Positions 32,820-45,600 of a stretch of 64,000 nucleotides of DNA are shown in pieces. Source of the stretch: Sthenelais limicola. Lineage: Eukaryota > Annelida > Polychaeta > Phyllodocida > Sigalionidae. The notes beneath the pieces are model-generated. The model saw only the letters and a program-made list of their open reading frames with translations. It had not been told where the DNA came from and ran no database searches. The stretch covers positions 110,050,582 to 110,114,581 of the forward strand of contig OW804097.1 of assembly GCA_942159475.1 (NCBI GenBank), given 5' to 3'. How positions within the stretch are numbered: the stretch's first letter is position 1; every line of letters starts with the position of its first letter. A program made the translations under genes and the position numbers.

Positions 32820-34161
32820 TCTCTATATTAATAAAATAAGGGTTTGGAGCCTTAAACCGCTATCTTTCCTGAAACCGCTGGCCAGATCTCCATTATATTT
32901 CACATGCACATTGCCAAAAATGGTGCCGAACCATTCCACTATGTTTGATTAACAAATTAGGGTTGGAAAGGGGTTAGAAATGGGTTTACATCGAGCACCC
33001 CCATCCAGGGCCCCCAGCACTGCCTGAAAACAAACCTATCAGTGCCCCTACACCAGATTTCTGGGTCACCCAAAGTATGAAGTCATTGTTGCTTCACTAC
33101 GGGACGGGAGTGGATATATTATGGAATACCATATCAGGGTTCCCGCGGTCCAGAGCACATCATTTTTCATGACTTTTAATGACCAATTCCCACAGTTTTT
33201 AATGACTTTTTAAGGACCAAAAGAAGTCATGTTAGCAGATAATTTATTACCATGAAATGACACAAACGAGATACCAATTTTTGACCAATGCTTTCTGTTC
33301 TTTTACTCCTCAGAGCATTTGCTTATGATACCCTTTCAGCCATTTTTTGCCCTTGAGTGGGTATACTCAGGGTACTCACCAGAAATATTCAACAGTATAG
33401 CGGGGCCACACCTCATCTAGGGGGGTCTGGGGGCATGCCCCCCCCCCCCCCCCCCCCCCCCCAGGAAAATTTTGAGCAAAATGATACTGTTTTAGTGCGT
33501 TCTGCTGATTTTAAGGGCCATCAGGTCAATCCCTTAATCATTAAAACTTAAACTCATAGTTTACATGATTAAGCTTTATTTTCCTAGGCACCTAACAATG
33601 GTTTTGAGATATCATATTTTTCTAATAGCATAGTGTCATTACACAATGAAATAATTTGAAATAGAAGAAAAAATAGCATGCTTATCATTTTTTCTCTTTC
33701 ATTTCTGTTCTGACTACTCTTATACGGCGCTCAGATAGTTTTTCATGAATTTTTAATGACTCACAGTGAAAATTAATGACTTTTAAGGCCCTTAAAAACC
33801 CAAACTCAGAATTCATGACTTTTAATGACTTTTTAAGACCCGCGGGAACCCTGCATATACTATGGCAAAATCCGATGTCTAAATGACAGAAAAGCTTGGC
33901 AATGTAGCATAAAGAAAGCATTGGGGGGGGGGGGGGGAGGGGGAGGGGGAGAACTGGGGTGTTGGGGGGAGGGGGTCAAGAGGGAATGGGAGGCAACAAC
34001 AATACAATGGTTCCATTTGAGGTATGAATGTTAATACAGATACTAACTTACAGAGACAACTTGAAAGAGAAAGATGGTTAGAGAGGGAACAAGGAGAGTG
34101 GGAAGATGTGGGCCCCACTGTCCCACTAGCAAATCCCATGCAAAGCACGGGCATTTGCTAG
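32820..34161 (+). mobile_element. Non-autonomous Helitron carrying a nested MITE
   Basis: It begins TCTCTATATTAATAAAATA and ends in the same hairpin plus CTAG as 26645-27210, again between A and T. It is 1342 bp because a 719-bp inverted-repeat element (33135-33853) is inserted. Internal words such as ATTAGGGTTGGAAAGGGGTT are shared with the other copy. A long G run lies at about 33922-33937. Confidence 0.85.
33135..33853. mobile_element. Inverted-repeat MITE family 4, nested in a Helitron
   Basis: Terminal inverted repeats CAGGGTTCCCGCGGTC / GACCCGCGGGAACCCTG are flanked by the 5-bp direct repeat CATAT. CAGGG ends resemble hAT elements, but the 5-bp repeat does not match hAT's usual 8 bp, so the superfamily is open. 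It contains a run of more than 20 C at about 33439-33462. Confidence 0.8.
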
Positions 34162-34995
34162 TTATTATCATGGAAGGGAGAGACCAATAAGGATAATCAC
34201 TGTATAACATCTGGAAAGCTTCCACCAGGTAGTGCCACAGGCATGAGCAAGCTAAACCTTGCAGATGCTCAGTAAGAACAATTCTATTAATAAATATCTT
34301 GATGTAATAAAAATCTATTTATAAACATTCTATTAATAAACATCTTAGAACTCAACAATGTTAGACATCTCTTTTATTCACTTTACCAATTAAATATCAA
34401 ATTGATGAATATAATCAATACATATCACTGCTGGAGAACCATTACTATGATTATTGGCACCTAGAATATTTAAAATATTTTACAAGACTTCCAACCAAAT
34501 ATCTATGAATAATGGGAAGCATACATACAAGCATATATCAGCTACCAGATAAGTCCTCTCCGTGCACATGGATACCAACGAATCAAACTTTAAATCAACT
34601 AATGTGTGAATGTCATAGTTGTGTCTCGAATTTTACACATTATTATATCTATCTTTTTTCAGACTATACTACTGGCGCACTTTGTTAATCATAGTACTGT
34701 ACATGTACACATAAATCAGTGATGTTGGATGCTTTCTATATCTGTTTTCCAGATCTTTCACAACCGTGAACAAGAAATAAAATTCAAGAAATAAAATTCA
34801 AGAAATAAAGAACACAAAGACATAATGATATATCGGTTCAATTCTTTATTAGATTCACATTTGGCGTCGGTTTAGCAATGAGTGAAGCGCAACAATAGCT
34901 TTGGTGCACACCAGAAAAACGATTGAGGGGATTCTTTTCAACATTTCTCTTTAATATAGGGTGAAAACGAATCTACCATTTATATATGGCTCCAA

Positions 34996-35328
34996 TAGGG
35001 GATTTGCATGTCAGCCATCTTGAATCTTGATTCGCATGGTATTATGGGAGTGGTATATGTCAGTGTAAAAACTAGAAAACATGTTATGTTCAGCATGGAG
35101 TATGCAACAGTGATCTCATGTAAATAGCCATGTGTTTTACATAATTAAATAAAAGTGTCTTCCCTGTCATGCATTTGGTTTTTATAGATCAGCTGTTTAA
35201 CAAAACTGTTCATAGATGATATAGATGAAACGATTCTCGCAAAAAGTGTTGCTAATGTCAGATATGAACTAAATCCATCCCAACATGCACTGTAATAGAC
35301 ATGCGCAGTGGCACATGCAAATCCCCTA
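34996..35328. mobile_element. MITE family 5 with octamer-containing ends
   Basis: 333 bp with perfect 16-bp inverted ends TAGGGGATTTGCATGT / ACATGCAAATCCCCTA. A second copy lies at 49625-49962 inside the PLEKHM2-like gene. No ORF is credible. Confidence 0.85.
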
Positions 35329-35699
35329 CCTACACCTCATCTTTGGGAACATCACAGCTCACTTTGAACCAGTGAGACGAATATATGGAATTTATAAGAT
35401 ACAAGGTCTATGGACTTTATTTTGTAACCTATCATTCGCTCCTGATCTTGATTGGCATTGGCCCATTACATTATTTGATTATGCGGAGTAAACGATTGCT
35501 AAAGGAATTTAGTTTTGTAAGATTAGAAGCGATGTTATGAAGGAATAGTCCATTGTTTACCGTTATGTCATAGAAAAGTGAGTCACGAGTTTTTATGTTT
35601 GGAAAAGAATATTTTTGTGTGGACAATTTCTAGTAACGTAGCTAAATATACTCCATAGGCTGACCTAAGAAACGCAAGGATATATCTCTGATATGCTGT

Positions 35700-35847
35700 C
35701 TTGAAATTTGGTACATGTATTCATACAACTTAAAGCGCTAGATATCCCCAAAATAATAACATTCCTCCAAAGATATCTTGTAAATAAAACACTTTGAAAA
35801 ATATCAATTTTGTGACCTATGACTCATTTTTCTGTAACACATCAGGA
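35700..35847 (+). mobile_element. MITE family 2 fragment (right end)
   Basis: It ends ACCTATGACTCATTTTTCTG followed by TAACACATCA, the inverted terminal motif of family 2. The left part is diverged. Confidence 0.45.
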
Positions 35848-36054
35848 TCACATGTGTTTGTTGGTGTAGCAACTAATCTTAATGCAAACGGTAGATTATT
35901 TAAATATGTTTTGTGTGGGCAATGTTTACAATATAATCTCATTATAAAATCATTCGCTTACAATCTATCCTATGCAATCAACGTTTATATCCGCAAGATC
36001 TTTTTTTTTATGATTCTATGACCTCGGACCCAAGGAAATAGGACACACATGATA

Positions 36055-36302
36055 CAGTCTAGGCTCAGAGCTGACAAGAGTCCCTCCAAACTGAGGGAAA
36101 GCCTCTCAACAGTCTAGGCTCAGAGCTAACAGAGTCCCTTCAAACTGAGGGAAAGCCTCTCGCTTCAAACCACAAAATGACAATATAATGCAATCAGGAC
36201 ATCTACTGCACCAACACCACTAATAATTATTAGGAGTGCAGTAGGCGTCCAATCTCTGACATACCTTTCTTATCTCATCTGAGAGTTTGTGAGCCTAGAG
36301 TG
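36055..36302 (+). mobile_element. MITE family 3 copy (CAGTCTAGGCTCAGAG ends)
   Basis: It begins with a short tandem repeat of its own left end (CAGTCTAGGCTCAGAG at 36055 and about 36110) and ends GAGCCTAGAGTG. The inner part includes CTACTGCA and TGCAGTAGGCG arms. Confidence 0.7.
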
Positions 36303-39300
36303 ACTAGATACAAAGCAGGATCGGGAGCGATGGGTTGCTAAAGTAATTCCACGTACTATCACATGATTACAATGCTTGCAAACTACCCTTGTTTTGTACA
36401 AGAAACACATTGTTTGTATCACTTTAACACTACAGGAAAACATCAATGGACATTGTATTCTGCAAGTAAGTTAGATATGTCTAATTAAATGTTCTTTTTT
36501 TTAAAAAGTTTTCATGGCGATGGCATTATTTCTTAGCAAAATATTACACTAATTTCCACATCGACAATGGGTTTAGAAAGAAAGGCTGATGACCCATATT
36601 GATACTTGCCCTCCATTCGGGGGCATTGAACTCTTTTATCAATTGGACATTCGGGAAGTAAGTTTAGAGTGCTCTATTAAGGAATGAAATGCGTATATTT
36701 GTAAAGGGCAAACGGTCTGCATATATTTGTGAACAATGTCATACAGTACTGTTTTTGTACATCACAATGTGTACAAAATAAAATAATGAACTCTATACAT
36801 AAAATGTTATGAACGCAATGCTTCCAACGTAATTCCTGCTTCAGGAACTCAATGTTAACTTGTAAGATTAATATATAAGTATGAGAACATAAATACAATG
36901 AAAAGAACATGAGTAAGAAAACACACACGTTGATTATGAAATGTTCAACATAGTATTGACAGCAATTAAATAGACTTAGTCACTAAATGGCTATGACAAA
37001 AGAACACTACAAAAACGCAACGAAGTTTTCTAGTCATTTTATAAGGACCGAACATAAGATACGAAATAGTAGAACAAAGGTTACAGTGCTACAAATAATA
37101 TAAATAACATTAAAAACGAAATAACTACAGCAGACTATCTTGATGGGGCACAGCCAAGCTGAAGGTGGTGCCCTGAACAATTCCGTCGAATAATCGTAAA
37201 TGTTCATAAATGATCAATCAATTGCACTAAATATACCAACTGCTGTTAGAAGAACTTCTGTTCAGTGTCATTCTGCCGCATTTAGATGCATAAACATTGC
37301 AGCTTACTCGGCTATACTTAAAATTAATAAAAACAAGCGCTGAGGCTGTTTCTAACTACATACAAGCTGTTATTCAATGATCTTGTTCAGAAAAACTATT
37401 AATAAATGCAAAGATTTAAACGTGAGGAACAGAACTTAAACTTATAAACTAATTTTCTAATGTCTAAAGGGATTAGATACACTCTATCACTGCACGCAAG
37501 TCCTGGGATTAACATAACTCTGCGGCATGTGAAACTGAACTAGTATTGTTTACTGATAAAGTTCAACCACACTGACAGGCAAAACTCTTTTTAAAAATAC
37601 CGATCACATTGCCATAGTGTATGACTTACCCTGGTGGAATAAATTAAACCCAAACTCGATGAACACACAAATGATCTCAATCTATCCATGACATACCTAT
37701 CAAATCTAATGACTTAACTGGTCAAAATACTGCTAGATTGTAAGACTCTAAAGCGGCAGGTTTGTATATTGTATTGGGTAAACATTGCAAATTTGATGGA
37801 GAAGGTTCTGATGATTGTGTGTGTGTTGGGGGGCGGGGGGGGGTCTGCGCCAGAGGCACAGAATATAGGGGTTTTAGGGTGAAATTTTGAAAAATTACTC
37901 GTTAAATGATGCCTTCTGGTGCATTTGAACTGAATTATGAAGCCGATGGGGAAATTATCTAATCACTACAATTTTTAATGACTCAAAAACTCATTCACAT
38001 TTAATGACTTTAAGGGCCTTAAAATCTTGTTAAAAGCGTATCCAAAAGCATATAAAAGCCTATTCATCACAGAAACAAACTTCAATGTTGACCAGAATAT
38101 CACAAAAACCTCATTTATCTGACTCCAAACTTTAGTAGGATTTAAAGGTTGTGGTGCTGAAGAAACAAAATAATAACAGAATAGATTAACTAATAAATAA
38201 ATGTGGAAATAACACTGAAGTATTGCTTGAATGGTATTAATCTTATTTCAACCATATACATATAGCATGTGTAACATACATCCGATACGTAATCAACAAA
38301 AAAGGCCCGATTGCATTGAGCGCTGAAACGTACACACTTTGCCAATGCAAACTCTAACTGATAGAATTTGGCTCAGGCAAGCGACCAACCCTATATGCAC
38401 TTGGTGCCATGCATTACAGTCAAACCCACATAATACAATGTGTTCCACTTAAACTGAATTCACTTTACCAGAATTTTCGGTTAAACCGATTTCTTAATCA
38501 GCCAAGCAATAAGTGAAGCCACCAAAGGAAAGGATTTCAGCGAGCCCTCAAAATCTTATGTCAACATTTATGAACCCTGTAGCAAAATAAAACTGGACAA
38601 TATCCTCCAAAATTTTGGTCAAATGACTTTTACATATTATAGGTTAGAAAAGAGAGGAAAAAAGGTAGAGAATCTAGTTTTTGACTCGTGTTAGCTGAGA
38701 GCGAGCAACAATGACGAAGAAAATAGCTTGATCTTGTGACACAATAAAACAAGGCAAGTTAGAATCTTAATCACAATTGTGTTGGGATTCCATAAGCTTT
38801 TGCACAACAAGAGATTATCATTAATTGATATCTCGACACCATGGAAATATGAGCAAAATAGCAGTCTGTACTTGGAAACCTTTCACCTTGTTTGCAAGCA
38901 TTTAGGGTGAGAAATAAGTCCTAGATTTGTTCGCAGGAGGCTTTTTGGCAAAACAATGCCACATGACAATCGTATGACAAAAGTATGACTATTTACACCT
39001 TATTTGATAATTAATCACACATTCACTTCAAACACAATAATATTAGCGATTTCAATCAATTAAGTAGAGTCGGATAATTAATAATGCGATTATACACTAA
39101 CACCATGTGTTCATTTTGTGTAAGGCTATTAAGAAGAGATCTGTTTGACCATAATCTAATAATTCTTAGTGGCGTAGGCTATAATGTTATAGGTGACTGG
39201 CCTTCAATTATAATAAAATGGTAGTGGCGGCATTGGAGAGCAGTATTTAATTTTTTGTGTGTTCTCAAATGCCTCTGTGGTGGTATTAAGTCAAATCATG

Positions 39301-41492
39301 ACACTTTGCAAAGGCCACGGATTGGAACACAGCAAATAAAGAATGCTTAAATACATCTACCTGTCAAATATATATAATATATTACCAAATGCACGAGTAA
39401 GGATAAAAGCTTTTGATTGCATATTGTTTTTACGTCCATAGCCAGTAGAAGTTTTGAAATAAATTTTGATTGCAAAGGATTTGACTTTAATGATATCAAG
39501 AAAAGCTAACCCGAGTTAATACATTGATCAATATCAATCTAAGGTCCCTTCGGAACTGAAATCAGAGTTTAGGAACTGAAAAATAATTAAAAAGAGTACA
39601 GGAGAAGTGATAAATTCTGCTATGGCAATATATTAAATTCTTAGTTCCACTCGAACAAATTCTATGGCATTTTTCATTTTAATGTCATTATAATATTATA
39701 ACCTCTCCTCCATTCTAAGTCGAAACAATATCACATTTTCACATGCTAGATTTTCGCAATATGAATACTTGCAGGACAATTGCTTTAAATATATAACATA
39801 CACGTATGCATGAACACAGAGATATATCCATACGATAAATGCATCACAATATTGGCACCACAATTACATTGCATTTTGTATGGAAGCCCAGGTTGTTCAC
39901 CTAAATTTCAAAAGAAATAATAGAAAATAAAATGAGAAAACATACTTTTAATAAAGGAAAAAAAATCGAAAATGTGTGAACAAAAAAATGGATATGAATG
40001 AGACGAGATTGCAGAGAACTGACGCCTATCAAAATAAAAATTTAAAAAAATAGAATTTTCTTCATAATTGAAATATATTAGGTAAAAGTTGACATTATGA
40101 ACAGAAACATTTCGACCACTTTTCACCAAGTCCTGCTTCATGTTCATTTTCTTCATTAAAAATACATTTTTTCATATTTTTATTTTCCAATTAAGTGAAT
40201 ATTCTGGGCTTCCGTAATATTGAGCTTAATTGTATACTTAGTAAGGGATAGCATAGAGAGCACTGCGATTCCACTAGACATACAGGGAGTGGAGAGAATA
40301 AAAGCTTCAGACATTTTTAAAAATATATTTCACTCAAATTGAAACATTAAATGATTCTCTTTTCATAATTGCACCAACAATCCAGACAAAAGAAGTATTC
40401 AACCGCATTATGGCATTACATTAGGTGAATACATCAGTAGTAGCTAACTGTCAACTGTTAACTAACTCGTTGGTTTCAGTCGCTTAGAATATTGCACACG
40501 TTGCTGCACAACTCGTGCAATATTCCTGCTGCTTCAACCAACTCGTTAGTTAACCTGTATTCATTATTTCCTCTGAGGTGATGCCTTAACTTTCTGGGGT
40601 TTAAACAAGACTTATGCATGCATTTGGTATCATTCACTTGTTATTGTTCTACTACCTCCAGACAAAAAGCTAGTGCAATAAGCTGTGACTCCACTGGGCC
40701 GCTCTTCAGGTACACTCATGGTTTGCTCTGTTATTTTGCTAGTGCGCTTAAGAAGCAAACATAGAGCAAAGCCAGAGCGGTCCAATGAGGCTTTTGGGAA
40801 ACCCTATGTAGAAGCAAACCAATAGCATACCATGTGCACAGATCCGGTCCAGTGGAACTGCAGCTTTAGACCACTGCACCAGTGAATAGAATATGAAAAC
40901 ATCGGCACCTACATGTACATATAGTAGTTGATAATCCGAGACTGTCTATATTTATCATTGATGATATCCATTATCTAAAACTACACCATATTCATCTTGT
41001 ACAAAATTATATGAATGCCTACCCATTCATTAAAAGCACCTCATTTTAAAAACAAGTAAGCTCTTCAAAACCCAGTGTTAGTTAAAAAGCAAAAATCTCA
41101 TTACATTATGTAAGTTTAAAAATTCAACAATATCAATTGTATAAATATGTTTATAAAAAGTGCAACAGGTGAAGGATGCTTTTAAAGCTGAATAGAAAAA
41201 AGAGAAAAAGCCACTAATGAGATGATAAAATGGTGATAAATGCCTTAAAATATTTGCAAGTATAAATTGTTATCAAAACCCAAAATAGAAAGTTAAGTAG
41301 CTTTTGATCAACTCTGCCCTATTAATCTGCCTATAATATGAATCTGACTGGAACATATTATATTATACTTTGGTATTTCATTTTTGACAATCAAAGATAG
41401 AGAATATGCATGTCTCAGATCCGTCTTGTTTTCTACCTTGATAAATAATCAGTATGTGTACAGACACAACTAAAAACACAGAAACCATATGT
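36303..41492. other. Intergenic, no gene recognised
   Basis: AT-rich sequence between FKRP-like copy B and the PLEKHM2-like gene. ORFs are short and low-complexity. A MITE family 4 relative lies at 37780-38050. Otherwise nothing was recognised. Confidence 0.6.
37780..38050. mobile_element. MITE family 4 relative (degenerate)
   Basis: It shares TTTGATGGAGAAGGTTCT, a G-rich run, and AATGACTTTAAGGGCCTTAA with copies at 33135 and 56200. Termini are not clear. Confidence 0.5.
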
Positions 41493-41859
41493 TATGTCAC
41501 AGGAAAATGAATCACAAGTAGCAAAAAATGATATTTTTCAAATGGTTTTTTTTCACAACCCTCTCTCACAATGTTTTCATTTCTGGGGTGTTTAGTGCTG
41601 TTAGTAGCATGAATAAATGAACCAAATTTCGAAGCTGTATATTGAAGGTATTTATGCATATTGGAGGCTACCCTAAGGAGTATATTTAATTACTTTACTA
41701 GTAATATATCACTAACGTTTCTCATGCATAAAAAAGTACTTATTAAGGTACCCTACTGTTTACTATCATTGGAATCCCCTGGATCTCTTCTTTTCAAATA
41801 TGATGGTATCCCAAAATCTTTTTTTTCCAACTTATGACTCAATTTCCTGTACCACATCA
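41493..41859 (+). mobile_element. MITE family 2, longest copy
   Basis: The left end is TGTCACAGGAAAATGAATCA and the right end is the imperfect inverse ending TTTCCTGTACCACATCA. About 367 bp, no ORF. Confidence 0.65.
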
Positions 41860-42510
41860 GATAATTATGTCGCTGGTTATGCAGTTTGATTTTGCTATAT
41901 TTACTAACTTAATCCGGCATTAGTTTTAACATACATGAACAGATAGTAGACAAGACATGACCATTTCATTTACAGGACGCTTAACACCGATACTACATCC
42001 CCTGGTGTATGAATCATGTACTATATATATATATAGCTAGTACTGTATACATGAGATGTCGAAACATCACATTCAATAAATACGAATGAAATTAATGATG
42101 AAAATAGCCACCTTTCATAATAATTCATAGCTTTGCTTGGTTCATAGTAGGGAAGAAATAAAATATCAACACACCGTAAAATGGGCAGTGACTCAATTTA
42201 TACATCAATATACACAGGCCAAGTATATATATATCTAGCCAACTTACCCATATTTTACAATATATGATCATAATTCTGTTCAAGCATATTATCATGGCAT
42301 GGATAATATGGATTAAACACACTTTGAGGGTCTGTACTTAATATGTCTTCCCTTATTTATCTATGCAAGGCAAGTTGACATCTAAGGAAAATTCATCAAA
42401 GAATTGAGTCCAATAATCTTAACATTTACTACGGTGACAATAATAAGACGACCTTTGTCAGGAGTCCACCTTTGGTGGGGAGAGATTGGCACGGGGACGT
42501 GACGTCATCA
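41860..42510 (-). other. Probable 3' flank/UTR of the PLEKHM2-like gene
   Basis: AT-rich sequence downstream of the stop codon. No clear minus-strand AATAAA was identified close to the stop, so the 3' end is not placed. Confidence 0.35.
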
Positions 42511-42600
42511 TCAGAGTGACGCTAGTCTTAGCCTACCCTGTCCTTCACGACATCGTTTCGCCATGGCAACATCTTTGAGTTCAGACACCGGGAGTGTGAC
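42511..42600 (-). CDS. PLEKHM2: PLEKHM2-like exon 15 (terminal)
   Basis: Acceptor ACCTTTAG, 29 codons starting VTLPVSELKDVAMAK and a TGA stop. The VxLP start aligns with the family at the same exon join and the phase is right, but similarity is short, so this is the least certain exon besides exon 1. Confidence 0.75.
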   Translation of the reverse strand, partial: VTLPVSELKDVAMAKRCREGQGRLRLASL

Positions 42601-45600
42601 CTAAAGGTAAAGCATATGAACAGTTCTTCAGACGAAAGTGACACTGCACATACCTTAACAGCAGAAGTGCTACCATGCTACTGAGCAGAGGTTAGGCATG
42701 TTCCTCAGACGTGGCAGGGCTCGAAAAAACCCTACCAACTTCACTTGCCCAGTGGCAGCCAAGATTTACTTGCCCAACATCATTTTTCACTTGCCCAAAT
42801 TTATTTGCAGAATTATAAACGAAATCACACTGATCTGTATGTATCTTGTTTCATTGTAAGTAGACATCACAACAGGGGTTTGAAATTGACGCCGTAGAGA
42901 TTTTCACTAGGTTTTTTCGAGCCCTGCGTGGGTATACAAGACCTCACTGTTTCCAAAGGGATGATCATTGTGACTGTATTTATAATCGATGCAAAACTAC
43001 ACAATCAGCTGGCAGTTCTGCATTGTTTTGTGCAGTAGGAGACCAATAGGCTATAAACCTATCAACCTTCCACTGAGTTTAGATGAAACATATTACTGAT
43101 ATTTGGGATAGGATTCTTCTGTATCCAAACACTAGCTCATCTCTAAAATGTCTATGATGTGTAGGTTTTGCAGGTTTTTGTATGTGTTTTTAACAATTTC
43201 AGTGATTTTGGTGGCGGTTGCATTATATACCGTTACAAATGCAATAGTTCCCATTTCTGGCAATTTTATATTCATTCCATTTGGCTCAACAGCATTGAGT
43301 GCCTGTATCCATTTGCCTTCAATTTGTAGTCTTTTTATCGTTTTGTTTATGGCTTGCGTATCTAGTGACAGCGTGCAAACATACATGTATTATCTCTGTA
43401 TTGTCTGATGATTATGTGCAAGGATAATGTACCGAATATATAACATGTATAATTTTCAGTGTCTGTGATTTTAGCTTTGTAGATTAATTATAATATACTT
43501 AACATGAGACTTTTATAAGGCAACGTACGAAGACATCACCGAGTGATACCTACGTTTTTTCAACTGTTCTGATAAATATTATATATAATAACTTTTATTT
43601 TCCATATTACATACTTATGGTCTACATGGAGAATGGGTCTCCTGTCTCAGTCAGTTTTCAGAAGACAGTTCTTCCGACAGGACCCTCTATTTATTAAGAT
43701 AACATATATGCTTATCATATAACAGATAAGTTTTTTAAACAATGTAAAATAGAATAACAATAAAACAAAGCACATAATACAATTTTGTACAGTGTTTTCA
43801 CTTTCTGTGGGTGAGTGAGTGAGTGAGATTGGTGGCTTTACGCCCTTATCAACACTTTGAAGTGTTATATCAAGGGCGGGAGAGCTGAGAGGGAGGCAGT
43901 TTATGATCATACCCAGGAAACAGAGATAGAGAAGAAGGGAGAGAGAGACAGAGAAAAGAGACAGAAAGGTACTTTAAGGTCCCACCCAGGACCAGGCACT
44001 TTAAGGTCTTACCCAGGACCAACTTTCTGTGGGGGCTGCGTAGCTTGCAGTAGATAACAAATATAGTGTAAATATTATGTAATTGGCCTTTAATACAATA
44101 CAAAAAAATTGCTGTATAACCACATTAAATAACAAGATGTAAGAGGACAGTGGTGTAGTATTGCCTTACCTTGAAGTGTTGCATCCAGGCATGAGAGAGG
44201 CTATCCAGGAGACGTTGCATCTCTCCACGTGCGTTAAAGTAGAGAGTCCAGTAACTGTTAGACACACATTCCTCCTGGCTTTCAAAGGCCTGAAATATAT
44301 ATAATATAAGTAGTTGTACTGTAAACGTATTTAGTTTCGTGCAGATAAACGTGCACTAAGTTAGTACTTTGACAGCTTTTCGCGCAGATTTCAATTCGTG
44401 CAGCAAGGAAGTCTCATACATTTTTTTTTAAAGAAATTTTATTGAGAACATTTCCATGGTGACATAGTAATCTCATGCTACTCAATTGTTTATGCAATAA
44501 TTATACCTTTCGTGCAGGATTTATTTTCACGCACAAAGGTGTGTGTGCGAAAATAAATACTGCGCAAACATTAATACGTCACAATGACATCACCAAGTGA
44601 GGTCGTAGTAACCCACGTCTGAAGAATGTCTTCAGTGGCATGGTATGGTAGCCTTCATGAGGGAGTGTGTGTGTGGGGGGGGGGGGGGGAGGGGTTATGT
44701 GTGGTCCTTTTCAAATAATACAATACCATGGGGGGTTCAGAATATGTATAATTGATAAGAAAGGTAAATAACTTACAATGACTAGATATGTATCGACGTG
44801 CGGGTCGGTGAAGACAGAAGTGATGTCGGTGACGTTTGCTGAACCTAGAGTTCTGAAGAAGTTTGTCTGTACGTCTTCATGGCACATGAGTAGTTTGTTC
44901 TGTGTGACCACACCACAGCACGCCAGGCACCCCTCCCCGGTATTCTGCTTCTGCAACACATCCATCAGTCAGTCAGTCAAAATAAAACAGTCAATCTTAC
45001 ATTTTACATTTTCTTGCCAAGAATAATATGAGAATGTATTTGAACCTGAAATAACACGTGATATTAACACCTGTTACTTACTATAAAAGCCACATGAACA
45101 GTCCGAAGTAAATTGGACTCTACTTAAATTATCACACCATTGTTACTATAACTTGTCATATTCTATGAGGTTGTAACTGTAGAGTATATCGGACTAAACT
45201 TAGACTATCTCACCATTGTTACACTGTTACATTAGTCATATTTTAAGGATATGTAACATATGATAATGTACTTTATTATGTGGAAATGGAAAATGATCCC
45301 TATTTTTCTACTTTCTGTCTCATTGCTATTTTATGTATTACTAGTCACTTGACCCCATATTCAAATATAATGTTTAGCCAAAGGTAGCATATTAGAAATT
45401 ATTCCAAATTAAGGTAACCGCTGGAAGATATACATTCGACTTGTTTGTCTACAACCCACTGTAATTGTACTTAATTTGGACAAATAAAAGATTATCTATT
45501 CTATTCTATTCTACATTAATTTGCCCACTGTCTCCATGACACTTATACGCCCTATTATCATAACAATTTTTTTTTGTGACAGCTATTATTAGCGAAACCA

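Noticed and set aside
33439..33462. Assembly gap or error represented by a C run
   Set aside because: Homopolymer runs recur in relatives of the same repeat family, although exact length is doubtful.
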